Below, piece after piece: positions 24,901 through 38,698 of a DNA stretch of 64,000 bases. The DNA is from Nemopilema nomurai (taxonomy: Eukaryota; Cnidaria; Scyphozoa; Rhizostomeae; Rhizostomatidae). The position numbers and the translations under genes were made by a program. The notes below the pieces were generated by a model. The model ran no database searches. It had not been told where the DNA came from and was given only the letters and a program-made list of their open reading frames with translations. How positions within the stretch are numbered: position 1 is the first letter of the stretch; every line of letters starts with the position of its first letter. The DNA lies in contig ML133455.1 of NCBI GenBank assembly GCA_003864495.1, positions 1,736,001-1,800,000 of the forward strand, written 5' to 3'.

Positions 24901-27900
24901 CCCGTTGGCGCTGTTTATGTCACTGCTGGGCACCTTGAACTCGTCAACAAGGTTCTGTACTGAAGGCAGCAGGTCGGGGTGCTTCGTTACCAAATGAAGC
25001 AACAGGCTCTGAACTTGCTGGGTCTTCAGCTGCAATATCGACTCTGAGAGTGGCAGGCGAACGTTGACTTTATCTGCGAATCGTATTCTGTACACAGCTA
25101 GAGCTACTGCGTGGGCGCACCAGAGGATGCTCTTGTTTTGACACGTGCATGAAATCGAGGTTATTTTGCATCGGTCGAACTTGATCGAGACTTTGTAATG
25201 GCAGACCTTCCGCTGCAAGCAAATACCATGCACCTCGCTCACTGTTCCACTCAGGTAAAAGCCTGTAGAATCGAATTATGCATTTATTAATTATGCATTT
25301 TCAAAAAGATTTTAATGAGCAAGGCATATCTCAAAAAAACTGTTGCTATTATGGCGTGGTAATATATACCCAAAGAAACACTGAAAACGTAAATGGCCAG
25401 TGTTGTCCTATTTCAGTCAATTCTATTTCGATGAAATTTAAATCCATCTTAATGTGTTTTTGTGAATTCTTACAACTCATTAAGATGGAATCTTCAAGAC
25501 GGACAAGAGATGCGGGCATCAGCCATTGCAAAAGACAGTTTTACGAAATGCTTGCATAGTTTTAGGCCAGTTTGACACTTGCGGAGTCTGTGGCACATGT
25601 GGACTTTCAGAGCATACAAAAACTTACCACCACAATAATGATTTACAAATTATATTAAGCCTTGTACAACAATTTAAAAAAACTAGAGGCCTCGTGAAAG
25701 AACTTCTATTATTCTTCCAATAGAATTTTGAAAAAGGAATATGCCTAAACAATGCGTAGGACAATCATTGCAAAAATAGAAAGGGTGTTATCAAAACCCC
25801 CAGGATAGGCCATAGACCGGATGCAACTCCAGCCCCTGTTTGCTGTGCCTGGACAGCTGACCTTGTTGTTGTCACGAGGTAAAAGGAGACCGGCAGTCAT
25901 GCTGTCAAGGCAAAGCTGGGAGCCTAGCGGTTAATTTGAACACTGGCACCTATTTCTGTCTTGACACTGTGTCCGCCCCAACAGCTTGTTTGTTGCCAAG
26001 GCTAGACATCATAGAGAGTTGCCCGCCCTCTTGAACTGTCAATCTTCGCTGGATATTTTTCGCAGCTCGCTCCCTCGGTAACGGAATGGACGCGGCCCTT
26101 GGAGCAGCTCAAAGAATTTCTCATCAAATCGAAGGAGGACATTTGTGAAAGGCTAGTTCTGGCAAGCATTGAATATGTTCTGAAAACCGAGAGACTGGCA
26201 TTCAGAAGCCACATCAGATGGGATATCAGAGCGATGCTGTGCGCATAAACAGTCCGTTTCAAAAACTGTCAGTTTCATCCGAGCCGCACCCAACTTCCTT
26301 GAAACAAACACACCAAAGCGTTGAGATTCGGATGACCCGTACGTATCAGCGAATACGCATGGAGTGTCTGCTACCCTAGGGGCGATCCGGCGGGGTGCAA
26401 ACCGAATAATCACAGGGCAGCGACATTGTGGCAGGATCTCCCCCTATGAAGATTTGCATGAAATTTGGCTGGGATCATTTTGACAATTCCCCGTGTTACC
26501 ACAGTATTGTCTTCGCGTTGCGGTGGGCAATGTCGATGAGTTAAGTCTTATCACGTCATGGCGCCAGGCGTAGAAGGAGGCCAGGTCCCAAACGATGCTA
26601 ATCACAGTCGGAATCTAACAAGTTTTTGCCCCCGAACAGGTTTCGTAAGCAGTTCAACAAAATAGAATTTCAACAGCTGGGAGCCTATTGAATGCGAGCC
26701 GCGGGTTGCGCTATGACTCAGTCCCCCGAAACCACCAGTCGCATTTGCGATTACGATACTGCTGTCTCCGAATTTCAATAAAGTCATATATAATCATTTT
26801 AAAGCATAATTACCATTGTCTGCATTGAAAGGACGTTTTAAATGGCCTTTGGAAGAGCTGAAAGATCGCAGGCTTAGCCCAACATCGGGCACGACGTTTC
26901 AGGCCCGACATGAGCCGTTTAGTGGGCTCAATTCAAAATTATTGATAAATGAAGCGAAAAGTGCTGCATCAGTGTCTGTGTTTTCGCCGCGGCTTTTGAG
27001 CTGAGCGAAAATCATTTGGGAAGAACAAGCACTATTTGCAGATGGCCGTCTCTGAAGTACAATTAATTTATTGGATTATGCATAACGATTTCCTCGCGAT
27101 ATAGATTCAAACGACCATGATTGAAAGAGAAATTCTACATGAAAGCACCGACTAATTGGCTGCAATGATTGCAGAAACCATCAAGATATAACGCATTGTG
27201 CCAAGTTAGAACAATCTATTGAAATGAATTCATTATGTGTAGCCTGTTCGTATTTTGACGCATACAAGGCCACGCCCCGCTATCTGCAACCATTCTTGTC
27301 GTTTGAGTGGTGCACTCAAACCTAAAACAAGGGGGGTCGAAGATAAAGCAATCCCCACAAAAACAATGTTACTCCATACTATCTTACTCCTTGAATAAAA
27401 GAAGGGCAGTTTCCAAGGCGAAAAGCACATGGCAGCTAAACACGTCCTTTTGGTTAGTTTTTCGGGAGGTTACCTATTAAACTCTTAAATGAGACACACT
27501 ACGCAAGACAAGTGGAAACTCTCATTAAAAAATTTCTTAGCCTACCCCCTAAAGATTGTGTGGCGGTGGGTGACAGATCCCTAATTGAAATATCCTTAAC
27601 ATTGGCTCTGCGTGCACCTAGAACGTGACGTCCGACGCAGTGTGCGCCCCCACGGTAACCGGTACATTACGCACGCATTTCTGGCATTTTTCCTTTGTTG
27701 CGCAGGCAGCACTTAAATAGAAACAGCGGAACGATCATAAATAATTTCGGGCCTATTACGTTCTAACTGCTTTTCTGTCACTAAAGAGATTAGTTGGGAA
27801 ACAATATCTATGTCATTCAAACCGTTATATTACTCTTGCCTAGAGACGTCATTTGTATTCACGGTATCACGAAAATTCTGCGATTCTTTCAGGAATTTCA

Positions 27901-29089
27901 GTGTGTCCACATGGTCGAATGACTGTCAACTTTAAGGCTTCGTTCTTCTAAAGGCTGACAAAACCATGTTATACAACCCTGTATCTCTAAGGAGAAACTT
28001 GTAGAAATAATATAGAAATTGCCCCGTTGGGGAAGCAACGTTGAAAAGCCATGTTGAGAAGAAGTGAAAAATAGGTTCTAAAGACGCACTTCTCCTGGCG
28101 ATATATTGTTTTGGCTATTAGTTGATGTTTTAAAGCCATTTATAAGATAAGACACGGGACCTAAGAAATTTCTTGTTTACTTCCTGCGGGTATTTCGAGC
28201 AGCCATGAATTCCTGCCTTCACATACTGTTAAAAGGTATCATGTTGTAGCATCCATTCCGCGAATGTAACCCGGAAATAGCGCATAAACCAACATATCCG
28301 CAAAGGACTGAAGCAAAAATTGTGCCATATCCTGCAGACTTGGCGCCCAATTATAACAATTTTCATATCACAATGAGCAATATTGAGCAATTTGAGTTTT
28401 CGGCCAGTGGACAAAGTCTCCAGTACCGATATTCGGCCGTCAACTTTACTTGACGGTTATTTACCGCCGTGAATTTGCAGGGAGTGATTATCAACAAATA
28501 GCCGGCCTACTCTTTACAGAAAACTAAAATCGACTGAAGTTTTGACATTATCAATAACGACATATGTTAAGCGGGATGATGTTTCACATTTTCAAGGACG
28601 CAGGTCTTTGCTGCTGAGACAAAAAGCGATAGCTATAAATTAAACAAAAATATGACATCTCGAAGGCCCATTGACCAGCAAGTCTATGTACGAGCATGTC
28701 TTGTATAAATCAAAATTTAATCGATGTACAATCTTACCTATTTGCAGGACATCGCTCACATTGCCACTCTCCAGCAATTTGATTCCCATTTGAAATGGCT
28801 GCTTGCTGTTTGAGACCAGAGAATAGGAACTCGTCGACGAGTAAAGTGCAATGTCCTTTTCGTTCTTTGGAAAAGCCCAGAAAACAATCCTTTCCTGGAT
28901 AGGTTCCGGAATATGGGGTAATGTATTCTCAACATGTTCATAAGGAAACCTCTCCGCAACATACTTCGCACAGATATCTGCGAGTGAGCCAGAACTCGAA
29001 GCAGAAACCTTACGTCGTTTGGTGTTTATACTTTCTCGCTCTTTCTTGCGACAGCTCTCACTGCAATGTCGTTTCCGTCGTCCAGACAT
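21922..29089 (-). CDS. ZSWIM4-6 (ZSWIM4/5/6 orthologue): ZSWIM4/5/6-type SWIM zinc-finger protein, probable cullin-ligase substrate receptor (4 exons, one frameshift)
   Basis: Exons in transcript order are 28738-29089, 24763-25262, 23998-24331 and 21922-23728; all junctions keep phase. The protein would be about 997 residues, close to vertebrate ZSWIM4 (989). Residues 35-44 (SLADICAKYV) fit an Elongin BC-box, followed by the family's PEPIQERIVFWAFP segment. The SWIM finger CxCx7CxH is complete (about C156, C158, C166, H168; ISCTCQNKSILWCAH). The rest is the all-helical family region, including GDVICAAAYADAFG, REMIRWLVT-like RQEMIRWLVTST, and a C-terminal HISPRHY-like NISPKFYDDF. Exon 4 is open in one frame to TGA 22710-22712, but homology resumes one base earlier in another frame and runs to 21922. 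Total exon length is 2993, one short of a multiple of three. The family modulates BMP signalling in a sea anemone and acts as ubiquitin-ligase receptors. Intron 1 (about 3.5 kb) has no supported feature. Confidence 0.93.
24548..24756 (+). repeat. 103-bp perfect tandem duplication beside the ZSWIM exon 2 donor
   Basis: Unit 24548-24650, beginning GAGAAATATCACATACTC, is repeated without visible difference at 24651-24753, with the first three bases of a third copy at 24754-24756. It ends six bases from the GT of the exon 2 splice donor on the minus strand, so it occupies the 5' end of intron 2. Perfect identity in intronic sequence means either a very recent duplication or an assembly artefact. 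Confidence 0.9.
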
Positions 29090-32000
29090 GTTCGCGCAAA
29101 CCTTCTAAACAAATTTCTCACTTCCAGCCCATACGACCTTCTAATGCAATGCAAGACGAACACTGTCTGTCTACCGGGAACTCATCGGGCAAATTAGCGG
29201 TCGCAGGTCTCGTGAACGGAGCCCTGAGGCGAGCGAAGGAGAAAACAGAAACTGATCAGCACTACCTGCACATTCGTGTCACGAGAGGTCATTGCCAGTG
29301 TGCAAGGCCAGAATTATTGTACATGTTTGAACAATAAGAGCCTGAATTTGACAGAAATTATTATCGAACCTCAGACTTGACTGACTTTTGAAGTCATCGT
29401 TGCCAGATTTATAATTTCGTGACTTTTAACAATTGGAAAGAAATGACAATGCCCAGTTGGATTGATGGGCTCTGGTGGAACGAATACAGCACAGGACAAG
29501 TAAAGAATCTCGGGAATGCCAGGAAACGGTTGTTCAAGGGAGGAAACGTATGAATTGGGCACATGAAATTCTTGTTTGCAAAGGTGTCTGCGACTTGTCT
29601 CCTATTATTTTTGGCTAAAGGAAGGAAGGCCCCTCTTTGGTTCTGTGACATATCCCAGAAAGGTCTCTTGATGACTACCTCAAGGGCCGATTTGCATTTT
29701 GATGTCACATTTACAATAACTAGTCTGTTCGTGGAAACCAGAATTTTAATTTGTACATGGCCAGCATTTCTAGCTTAGATTTCTACAAATAAAGTTGCCT
29801 AATCTTTTGTCTAAATTTTTGGCAAGGGTCCCAGAAACATGGAGGTGGGTGGGGGACATGTTTCCTTTTGCGTAGACCCCAAATCATGTTTAATTGCTCC
29901 TGAAAAAATTACTAAAAAGCTTTTAGAGAAATTTTCTCTTCGCTGATGATATTTACATAACGTGTTTCCCCCTGTCAAAACACAACTATGTAAAGGCCTT
30001 CTAGAATAGCTTAGGGCTAAAGTATAACCTATAACCCTGAAACGCCATTGTAGCACGTCAAAACCTTTATTTTTGCATACCACGACGTAGAATGTGTTTT
30101 CATGACCTGGAATAAAAATATTAAATGATGTATCTTTATAGAAATACAGTTACATTTGTCAAGTCTTTGCCCCCCCCCCCTTTTCAGAAGCTTGCTCCTT
30201 GCCCTTTTCTCGTGTGGGTGCCCCTGGTTAAAGGAATATCATATCGTATCATATCATAAGCATCACTCTTGCCTGCAGCCAAAGTCATTGTTATTTAAGT
30301 GTTTTTTGCTCTAGAAGGTGACCATATATTTTGTTTATACTTCATAAAACTTTCTCTCCACAACCCTCATAAAATAAATGTTTTAATTAATTTCATTGAA
30401 CACATTTTAACGCAGAAGATTTTTGGCCGCTAAATGAAATAAATGGTTCTATATTAAGAATTTTGTATGTTTTTGGATCTATATTGGTTAGGACAATTCT
30501 AAAGGGATCAATTTAAAAAGAAAAAATATCACTTTTTTACAGGACGGCGTCCAAAAATTTTTATTTATGGACACCAACATTGTTCGAGGGTGGACTATGC
30601 TTATGTTTTTAAAGATTAACTTCAACAAAGGGCTGAATCTTGTTGGCTTTTTCTCCGATTTGAACACTGCTTTGTCGGCCTAAATGTCTCCCCCGTGTTA
30701 AATAAAAATATCGTGAGCCCCTGGACCAAGATAATGTGCTCAGAATTTGGATGGCGACTCTGCCCGCCAAGCATAAACTTTATCGTGAGAGAACGCCAGA
30801 TAGCAAAATGAGACTTATCCCAACCAGTGTCTTCTGGGTGCTCAAACATCATCCCTTGACACTGGGCCCTGAAAGCGAACCGTCCACCCCGGGAAGAAGG
30901 CAATTAACGTCGATCACAGGGCGCCGGAGTTGCTAGACGATCAAACTTTGTCAACAAACTGAATGGAGCGGTGGGCTTGATTTTTCGTGATTAAATTAAA
31001 CGAAATTGGGCAACGAAGTAAAAGCAATAAGAGATTGGCTTTCGGTTAAGTTATTGACTTAACAAGCAAAGATCGTGCTAGCAAACAAGAGAGTTCCGCA
31101 AATTTCTTCTTCGTCATACTGAGATAGTCAGTGAGAAATCAAAGCGCCACTTGTCTCCCGCGGCCGAGCGGTTTTCATAGGAAACTAAGCCATGTCTGCA
31201 TGAAGTCCCACCACAGCCAAGACCCAAACAGCTGAAAAACATGACTGAACCAATTGAAGCTAAAATCTGCGAAGGCCCCTGCAGATTCTCTCATTTGTTT
31301 TGACAAATCGTAGTCGCACTCGAGAATTCCACGCGCTATCGATTCAACTGCACACACAGTACGAGCACGTAATGGGGCGCTATCAGATCCCACTATACAT
31401 TGCCATCTACGTGTTGAACTTCGTTTCGAGCTTGGTAGGTCGCCGCCAGGGTCTAACAGAGGCCTATTCTTGTTGCAGTCTGCCAGGCGCCTGCACAGCG
31501 TGACTCCTCTTTACTTACTATTTAAAAATTCATGGTTTTACACAAACGATCTCCTATCTGCACAATGGGTCGTCTCTGCTGCCTTGCTGAGAACCACCAG
31601 CCTGTCCTCGGGGGATGTGTTTCGTGAACTGACAACGCCTACAGGACCCAGAGCCACTTGCGCTATTTCGTTTTCTTTACAACAAATCTGAATAGGGTCA
31701 AAATAATGTTGCCTATTACATCTGCCGTCAGAAGTACGCGACAAAGTGGGCGTTGTTGCCTTCAGTGGATCAGCTCTGATGGCTTGATTTCGGAATCTGA
31801 TTGAAGTGTGCTGATCAATTCTTGTGATTGCAGGAAGCCGAAAATCGCTCTTTTTGTTGTCTTCATTACCCTGACAACTACAGCAGCAACAACAAAAACA
31901 TTGGCGTCGTCCATGCTTCTTTTTTCGGTCAGTTTGAAGGGATTAATCACATGGCCCTTAACGACACCAAAGTTTAAGTGCTTCAAATTAGCCAAACGGG

Positions 32001-34635
32001 GGAGTTTCAAACTAAATCTAACATTTAACTAATTAATACCATGCCCTGCTAACCTGTGCATACGCTTTTGAAAAAAGCACGACTGACAGTAAATCTCAAC
32101 CCTTTCGAATATTTCCTCTTCGAATTGGGAAAACACTACGGGACATGACCTCACTGTTTCCCTGCGTCGCCTCTCTTGATACCTGTTTTTATCAGTCGGC
32201 TGACCTTGGCAAGCAGGCTCATCAGCTCCGAATGGATAAACCAGCCAAGCCCCCTGAGTAAGACGTTCCCGAAGTGGACAAACAATTTACCTCACCAGGC
32301 AAATTCCACTGATTTCAAAAGAACCCCCTGGGAACAGCGGCTGGCTAATTTCGCTCAAAACGGGCCTTGTTTTCTCGTCTTGTGCAGCTCCTTCGCACTG
32401 GAGCCGTGGAAACGGGAGATTTAAACCTTGTGTATGGCTTGAACGAAACCTAGAACAAAGACCTAAAGGCCCTTTCTAGAAGTCAAGTCCGTAAATAGCG
32501 GAGGGTATGGGCAGGGTCAATCAGTCGCCCCCTAACATTTTTAAGGCTATGTTTTTCATAAGGACGTCTGAAGTCAAAATGAGGGTTACAAGAGAACGTT
32601 TCCCCAAATTGGCCCCACTGTTTGCTGGTGTTTACATTAACCGGGTATAACGAGGCAGATGTTCGTGATTTTCCATAAGACAAGTAAAGATTCATGGACT
32701 GTAGGTTACCCGAAGACCTTTTTATTCAAAATTTAAGTCAGATGTAAGCGCAGTTGGGCAATTGATCTGAGGTACAGTGTATGCAAACATTACTGGGTAC
32801 ATCTTGTTCTTGAGGATTCACTAATTTATTTGCCTTTAACCATTGTCATTTTCCCTGATTCAAGCCACAATGTTAAATGCTTTAGGTTGTATCATGCCTA
32901 GATATGTTAAAACGTTTTTATAAGAATAAGGTCTATAAGAATGTTGAGGCACAAAGTTGCTGAAAGTTAAGGACAATTTGATCGTAGTTAATCTTAGTTT
33001 TCTCCCAAAGCAAAGCAACTGTCACTTATGCATTTAAGATAGATATATATTTTCTTTGATCTTAAGGCAAATTTACACCTTGTGTTGGGTAAGAATAACT
33101 TAAGAATAATTCCTAGGCTAAAGTCGAACATTTTTAAGAATATCGAGGCTCCGAAAAAAATTAGGAATTCTAGATTGTGTATTATACTTAGCCGGAGCAT
33201 TAATTTTATTAAAATTTAGACGTCTACGTATCTGACAGTGATTTCAGACCCAAGAAAGAGACCCTGGTCTCATGTATCTGTATTCAATTGGCGTCAGTTT
33301 TTCTAAACATGGACAAAACAATTTACAAACATTAAGTTTTGTGTACAAAATCTGTTTTTCATTTTTCTGAATAGGGAGATTTACAGTTTCTAGCAATTTC
33401 ACACTCTGAGTGTTATCCTTTTATACCTTCTTTCTGCTTGTTTTCGAAAGTTTTTGTCGTTTTAATCCTACAGTCTCCTCCCTCTAGTTAAATGTATTGT
33501 CAGAGGCAAATGACTTATTTCTTTTGCAATCATGTTTCCAAAATTAAAAAATCCTGTTTTCACAAAGGCCATTTTCTTCTCTTTGCTTACGAAAAGTCAA
33601 CAAATTCTTTTTACAATAATCTACTCAATTAAGAAACAACTATGTCTACATCTCCTGCTGTTATTGAACAATAATGTCCTTTTTAGACTGAAAGTTACGG
33701 CTTCGACGCCCAAGCCCCCACCAAAACAAATCCATGCTTACATAACCATTGTAAATAAGATTTAATGCAATTCACCAAACTTGGAACCGTTGTCTTTCAT
33801 GATGATTTCACGATGTTTAACGCTAGTCCTATCAATATAGCAGTATTGAAATTGTGCCCAATTTGAGCAAACGCCCAGGAAAATGAACATTACAGAAATT
33901 CTCCTCCCCGAGTCGAGGATGCCATTCTGGCTCACTGCCAATATTGTGAAAGTATGGTTGACTCTCTTGTGTGAACTCAACAGCCAGGCGGAAAATTGCC
34001 TGGTGGTCTAACTGGTGTTCTAGAAAGAGAACAAATTTTGAGGCTTCACAATCACAATCTTTATACCTAGGTCTCAACAGTGAAAACTTTAGAAATCCTA
34101 AAGGGGTGGAGGAAAATGAAGCGAAACCTAAAATTGAATATTGTATTTATTGTTTAAAAATTGTGGAATGTTATTTTGCATTCTTTCTTTCCAAGGTTTC
34201 TAGCCTGCTGCTATTAAGGCTGGTTTATATAATTACGTTTCATTAGGATTATTTAGGAAACAATCAGTCGGTTTTCATGAATCGGAAATAATCTTTATTG
34301 ATAGTAGACTGTCAATTGCGATGAAATACGTCAAAATACGTTATAGGTAAACCAGCTTTTAGGATTAGAAATTTTTGCTCGTAATGTTATTTTGACAATG
34401 ATGCATGGCTGTTACCAGGTAGCTTTTCTTGCTGGTGGGGCAGAATGTCTTTCAACCCATATATTAGAACAATTTCATTTAGGTCTCGAGAAGTTTAGCT
34501 AAGCAAAACACAGGCTGCTCTATTACTCGCTCAAATGGATTACGTGATTACGCAAGTGACGTGACACTATCTTGTTTTCGCCTCGCTTGCAGCAAAGATG
34601 TGAAGGAGGCTCGATGTTCTCTTTTGACCTTGAGC
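29090..34635. other. Gene desert upstream of the ZSWIM gene (part 1)
   Basis: The first few hundred bases should hold the ZSWIM promoter and 5' UTR; this part is comparatively CpG-rich. No exon with splice context and domain is visible further on. A run of 11 C at 30170-30180 is the only simple repeat of note. Minus-strand frames at about 33.76-34.08 kb read moderately like protein in two overlapping frames but match no family I know. Confidence 0.35.
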
Positions 34636-34752
34636 CAGTGGCAGTTTTGGTGGAGGCCAGAGGGGCCATGGCCCCAGGCTCTGCGCGTTCGGCAGCGCAG
34701 AAGGGGCCCTGCATCTAAGATAAATTTCAAAAAGCCCCATAAACCGCCACTG
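34636..34752. mobile_element. 117-bp hAT-like MITE
   Basis: The left end is CAGTGGCAGTTTTGG and the right end, read inverted, is CAGTGGCGGTTTATGG. Between them lie GC-rich blocks (GGGGCCATGGCCCC). No target-site duplication can be made out, so it is probably an old copy. Confidence 0.55.
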
Positions 34753-37700
34753 CTATTACCTGCTGTGATGTTGAGTACTGTAGCAATACTCATCGAAGTA
34801 TTCAGCAAATATTTCAATTCACATTGCTTATCTATGCGTAAACCCTAGTCTATGTAATGTATCGTGCATTTGGCATAGTTTATGTCCTGTAGACAAGCTA
34901 CAGGATGGTAAATCATTTTAAGTACTTCAGATAGATGCTAGGAGTCAATGAATGCATTCCTATTAAAAACAAGTATAGAACTGTTTCACTTGTTAGCGTT
35001 AAGTTTTTTCTTCAAATGCCAAAGGTCTTTTTATATTTCCGGTACCACAAAAGCAAATTATCAAACATGTGAGATATGAGAGCAAAAATGCGTGTACATT
35101 AATATGCACCTTCGTCATCATTTGGTTAAAAAAATAAGCAGCAAGAATCATGAAAATATTTGCGAAATAAAAATATTTTATAAACATCAGTATCAGCAGG
35201 TTTTGAAAATAACAGAACTGTTCTCTTCAACGCCAATTATCATTTTCCACAACACTTTGTCATTCATTTCACTTTAGCCTTTGGACTCGGACTTAGTTCA
35301 GTGAGATTGAAACTATTAAATAATTGCCTAACGTGATGTTACTTTTTTTTATACATAAAATGAATGGCCGCTTGAAATACCAGGCAACTATAACTTTCGA
35401 GCATTTTTCCTTGTAAACAAAAGAATCAATGGCATCGCATTAATATTGTTGTTATCCTTCTCCAATGCCTAATGAACAAACAAAATATCTAAGTATCTTG
35501 CAGTAGTTACTAATCAGCTTTTACTTAACACTAAATAATGATTCACGGATGCATAAAACCGTTCATCGCGTGATTATGAAGCTATGCTCAAGTCAACTGT
35601 GTAGTTGAAAATGTATTTTTTGATTAGGTCAACATTTTCCAACATGTAACATTGATCAAAGACAGAATGATAAAACCACTGATAGATATTGTAAATGAAT
35701 GATTGAATATGTTGAAACCACTTGATACATTAAAAAAAGGAACTTATTCGATGTTGTAGAAAATCATAAAAGTGTTCAGATCCAAACCATTTATTCGTGT
35801 AAACGACAAATGTATCAAGAAAAAGCTCATGAAAAAAATACTTGACATTAAGCTTTTACTCTATGATATACACCTTCTAAAAGGGAGTCTAGAGTCTAAT
35901 TTATTTAACAAGTCACATGACGACGGGTCATGATTTTACAGAGATCAATTCAGCTTCAGTTCGAACCTTGCATACTGTAATCTCCTCAGATTACACAATT
36001 CATTTCTTATCTGTTTCAGAGGGCTAACAGCGACCTAGGCACACATTGACTTATCTCGCTTTTCCCATATCATTTGCTTTGCACTGTAATATTGAGGTTA
36101 CAAAGACACCACTAGCATTACTTTTGCTTTGCAAGGCGGATTAACTCCAAAGGCAGATGCCAGATCTTCCTAAAGAAAGCACGACGCTTCAGCAGCACAA
36201 CTGGTGGATTTGAATATGGCGAACGAACGAGTTCTGCAAGGGGTATTATTAGCCATTGAAAAATATTTGTGATTGCTTAATCGCCTTACTGAGCAGATCA
36301 GCCACATTTGCCCTGCTTTTGAGCATCTCGACAGAGAAACTTTGCAGTTCTTGCTGCACGACAGGACAGATTTCCACATGTTGCGGGCCATCTTGATTCA
36401 ATGGATTATGATAGTTGAGTTCAAATGGTCACATTTTGGCATGGGTTTAATCTTATTAGCATGCTTCTACAAAGCAACTTCTGTATTTTTTTATTAGTCT
36501 TATTATATCGGCTCTCGATGCAACCGACTTTCTGACTTGTGTTTTGCAAGGTAGCTTTGCATGACGGGAACAATGTGCTTTGCTTTCATCTAGCCACCTT
36601 TCAGCAAAATTCGATCTTCGAACACAAATTGCCTTCCCCTTTATCGATTACGTTATGATCCAGATAACGTACAAGCCACTTCTATCTATTTAGGAATATA
36701 GATGGTGATGTAAGAGCGCTTATGCAAGACTCAGTGTACATAACTTCTCATCTACTGAGCACAGCTTTTTTGTTAATAGTATTAATTATAAAAGATATTT
36801 TTATGTTTAGGCAAAACTCTCGCTATGTTTCCACATTTCCTCTTTTCAAGTATTGTACAGATTCAACTTGCGTCGATAAGCCCTTTCAACGTTCTCCAAT
36901 GTTCAGTCGCTTGTCCTCTTTTGACTCGTGTATTTCTTTCTAAAAACCTCTTGGAATTGCTTTGTCTGTGAAGCTCATTAGCATGCATAGACAAAAGCAA
37001 AGCTCGTTATCTTATCCATGATCATCAAAAGTCATAGTTTTTCAGTTTTTCGTGAAGTTTAGTTAATTTGGTTTATTTGGCAAAAGCCTCCCAGTAGTGT
37101 ATTTGGAAACAATTACGCGCTGGATGTGTGCTAAACCTCATCTCTTTTCGTAACTCGTTCTAGATAGACTTGCAACGCACATTTTAAGTTATGCGTCTTG
37201 CGTTTGAACAAAGGATGCCAGTTTATGTTGTGCCTTAACTCCGTTTGTCTAATTAGAAGAATCTTTGATCTGTGCTAAAATTATCTATAGTTACTGTATG
37301 ATTAATGAAGTCAATTTACCAAAGATAAACTCCAGTATGCAGCGCTTTGTTTGCCAAAATTTATAAAAATATTGCTTGGACGAGAAACCTTAGGACGCGT
37401 GATTTGACACCAGAAACATTGTGGTGCAGACAAACATTGTGGTTCATTTTTGGTACCAGATCCTCAGCCTTGTTGGCAAGAGCTCAGCTCAGCAATTTCT
37501 TGGCTCAGTACAAGCTTTATTGTAGAATTATTAGCTCACAAATGTGCTAGCGTTTAATAAAAGGGCCTTGGCTGACCACCATTGCATTATTTCTAATAAC
37601 CTATGACTTAATTAATTTTTTCCAAACCATTCATTTCATTAATTCAATATGTGAGGTGTGCAAGATGATTATTATCCCATGACATTTTGAAATGAAGCCG

Positions 37701-38414
37701 CTCTAACTATTCCCAAAAATTAATGTAGCTCGCAAAAACATATTTCTCTGGCAACTATGGCTTTCAATTAATTGCACTGACCTTCGATTGCAGTACTTTG
37801 CCAAGGAGATATAATTTCTACTTGAATAATAGACAAACTTGCCTAAAGCTACTTATTGGTGAAGTCAACCAGAGCTTGGTAACTTGATGTTGATGAATGG
37901 GGCTGCAGCACCTGAGATTCCTATGAAGATGTAAAAAGTAAAGAACCTAGAAAGACACCCTGTCTGGCTTCTTGTCGGCAGCCAAGATAGCTAATTTTTC
38001 CATAAAGATAAAGATTTCCGCTCTGCCTGGCGTTCAAGATAGATAGCATTTAGAAGCACGGTGAACAAGCAATATTTACAAAATTAGCTCGCAAAGCCAG
38101 CTTCACTATCCAAGCCCAATCCATTCGCCACGACACTTTGCAATTAAAGCTTGCAGCTAAAATGTTACTGCAATTTGAGTCTTTCTTAAAACGCTTCACA
38201 GATATGACCTGTTTTCATGTTTATCTTCAGAGCCTAAATTCAAGATTCTCCAAGTCATTCTTTGGATTCGTAATTTTTCGTTGGTCGCCATCATGACTCG
38301 AAACTTGACACTCAGACCCGCATCAACACTTAAAAAACATATAAATATTGTGGTTAAAAAGGGGAAATGCGAAATTCATGATTAAAGTGGTGGATATAAC
38401 TTGGACTAACTCAC
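34753..38414. other. Gene desert (part 2)
   Basis: AT-rich with no supported exon, RNA gene or element. Frames at 36170-36497 on both strands are comparatively rich in Cys/Arg codons but have no splice context or family match. Confidence 0.35.
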
Positions 38415-38698
38415 TGTGGCAAAATGTTGACTGATTCTCAACGAACCTCTGAATCAAGAAATAGATATTCACCCTAGCAACTTCACCCGGCTTCCTATTT
38501 AGCTTTCTGAAGGTAACATCATTTAGATGATATCTTTCTTTTAAATTTTTCATTCGCTTCAAGAAAAATTCCGCAAGCGATCCAGTAAATTCAGGGACGC
38601 TGTTGTAAGTTACACCTAATGCCTTGTCACCATAAACAACAGAGAGGAACTCATTAATCGGCTTCTCGTGCCTGAAGGGGCCCACTCTAATGGTACAC
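38415..38698 (-). CDS. Orphan internal exon, possibly part of a SEA-like domain
   Basis: The exon is bounded by an acceptor (ACATAG) and a consensus donor (GTGAGT) and is open throughout in one frame, with one base of split codon at each end. It encodes about 94 residues, including FTGSLAEFFLKRMKNLKERY, then LNDVTFRKLNRKPGEVARVN and IYFLIQRF. The order of a helix, a V-x-F strand, a K-P-G-E turn and alternating hydrophobics resembles a SEA domain (helix, then G-S-V-V-V-type strand), but this is a pattern impression only. No partner exon was found within several kilobases on either side, so its gene must have long introns, or this is a remnant. No start or stop codon belongs to it. Confidence 0.45.

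Noticed and set aside
28921..29337. 138-codon plus-strand frame
   Set aside because: Mostly antisense to the conserved first exon of the ZSWIM gene; a shadow frame.
33762..34077. Two overlapping minus-strand frames with protein-like composition
   Set aside because: They overlap each other in different frames, match no family I know and lack convincing splice sites.
36170..36497. Cys/Arg-rich frames on both strands
   Set aside because: No splice context or domain; looks like non-coding sequence with locally higher G+C.
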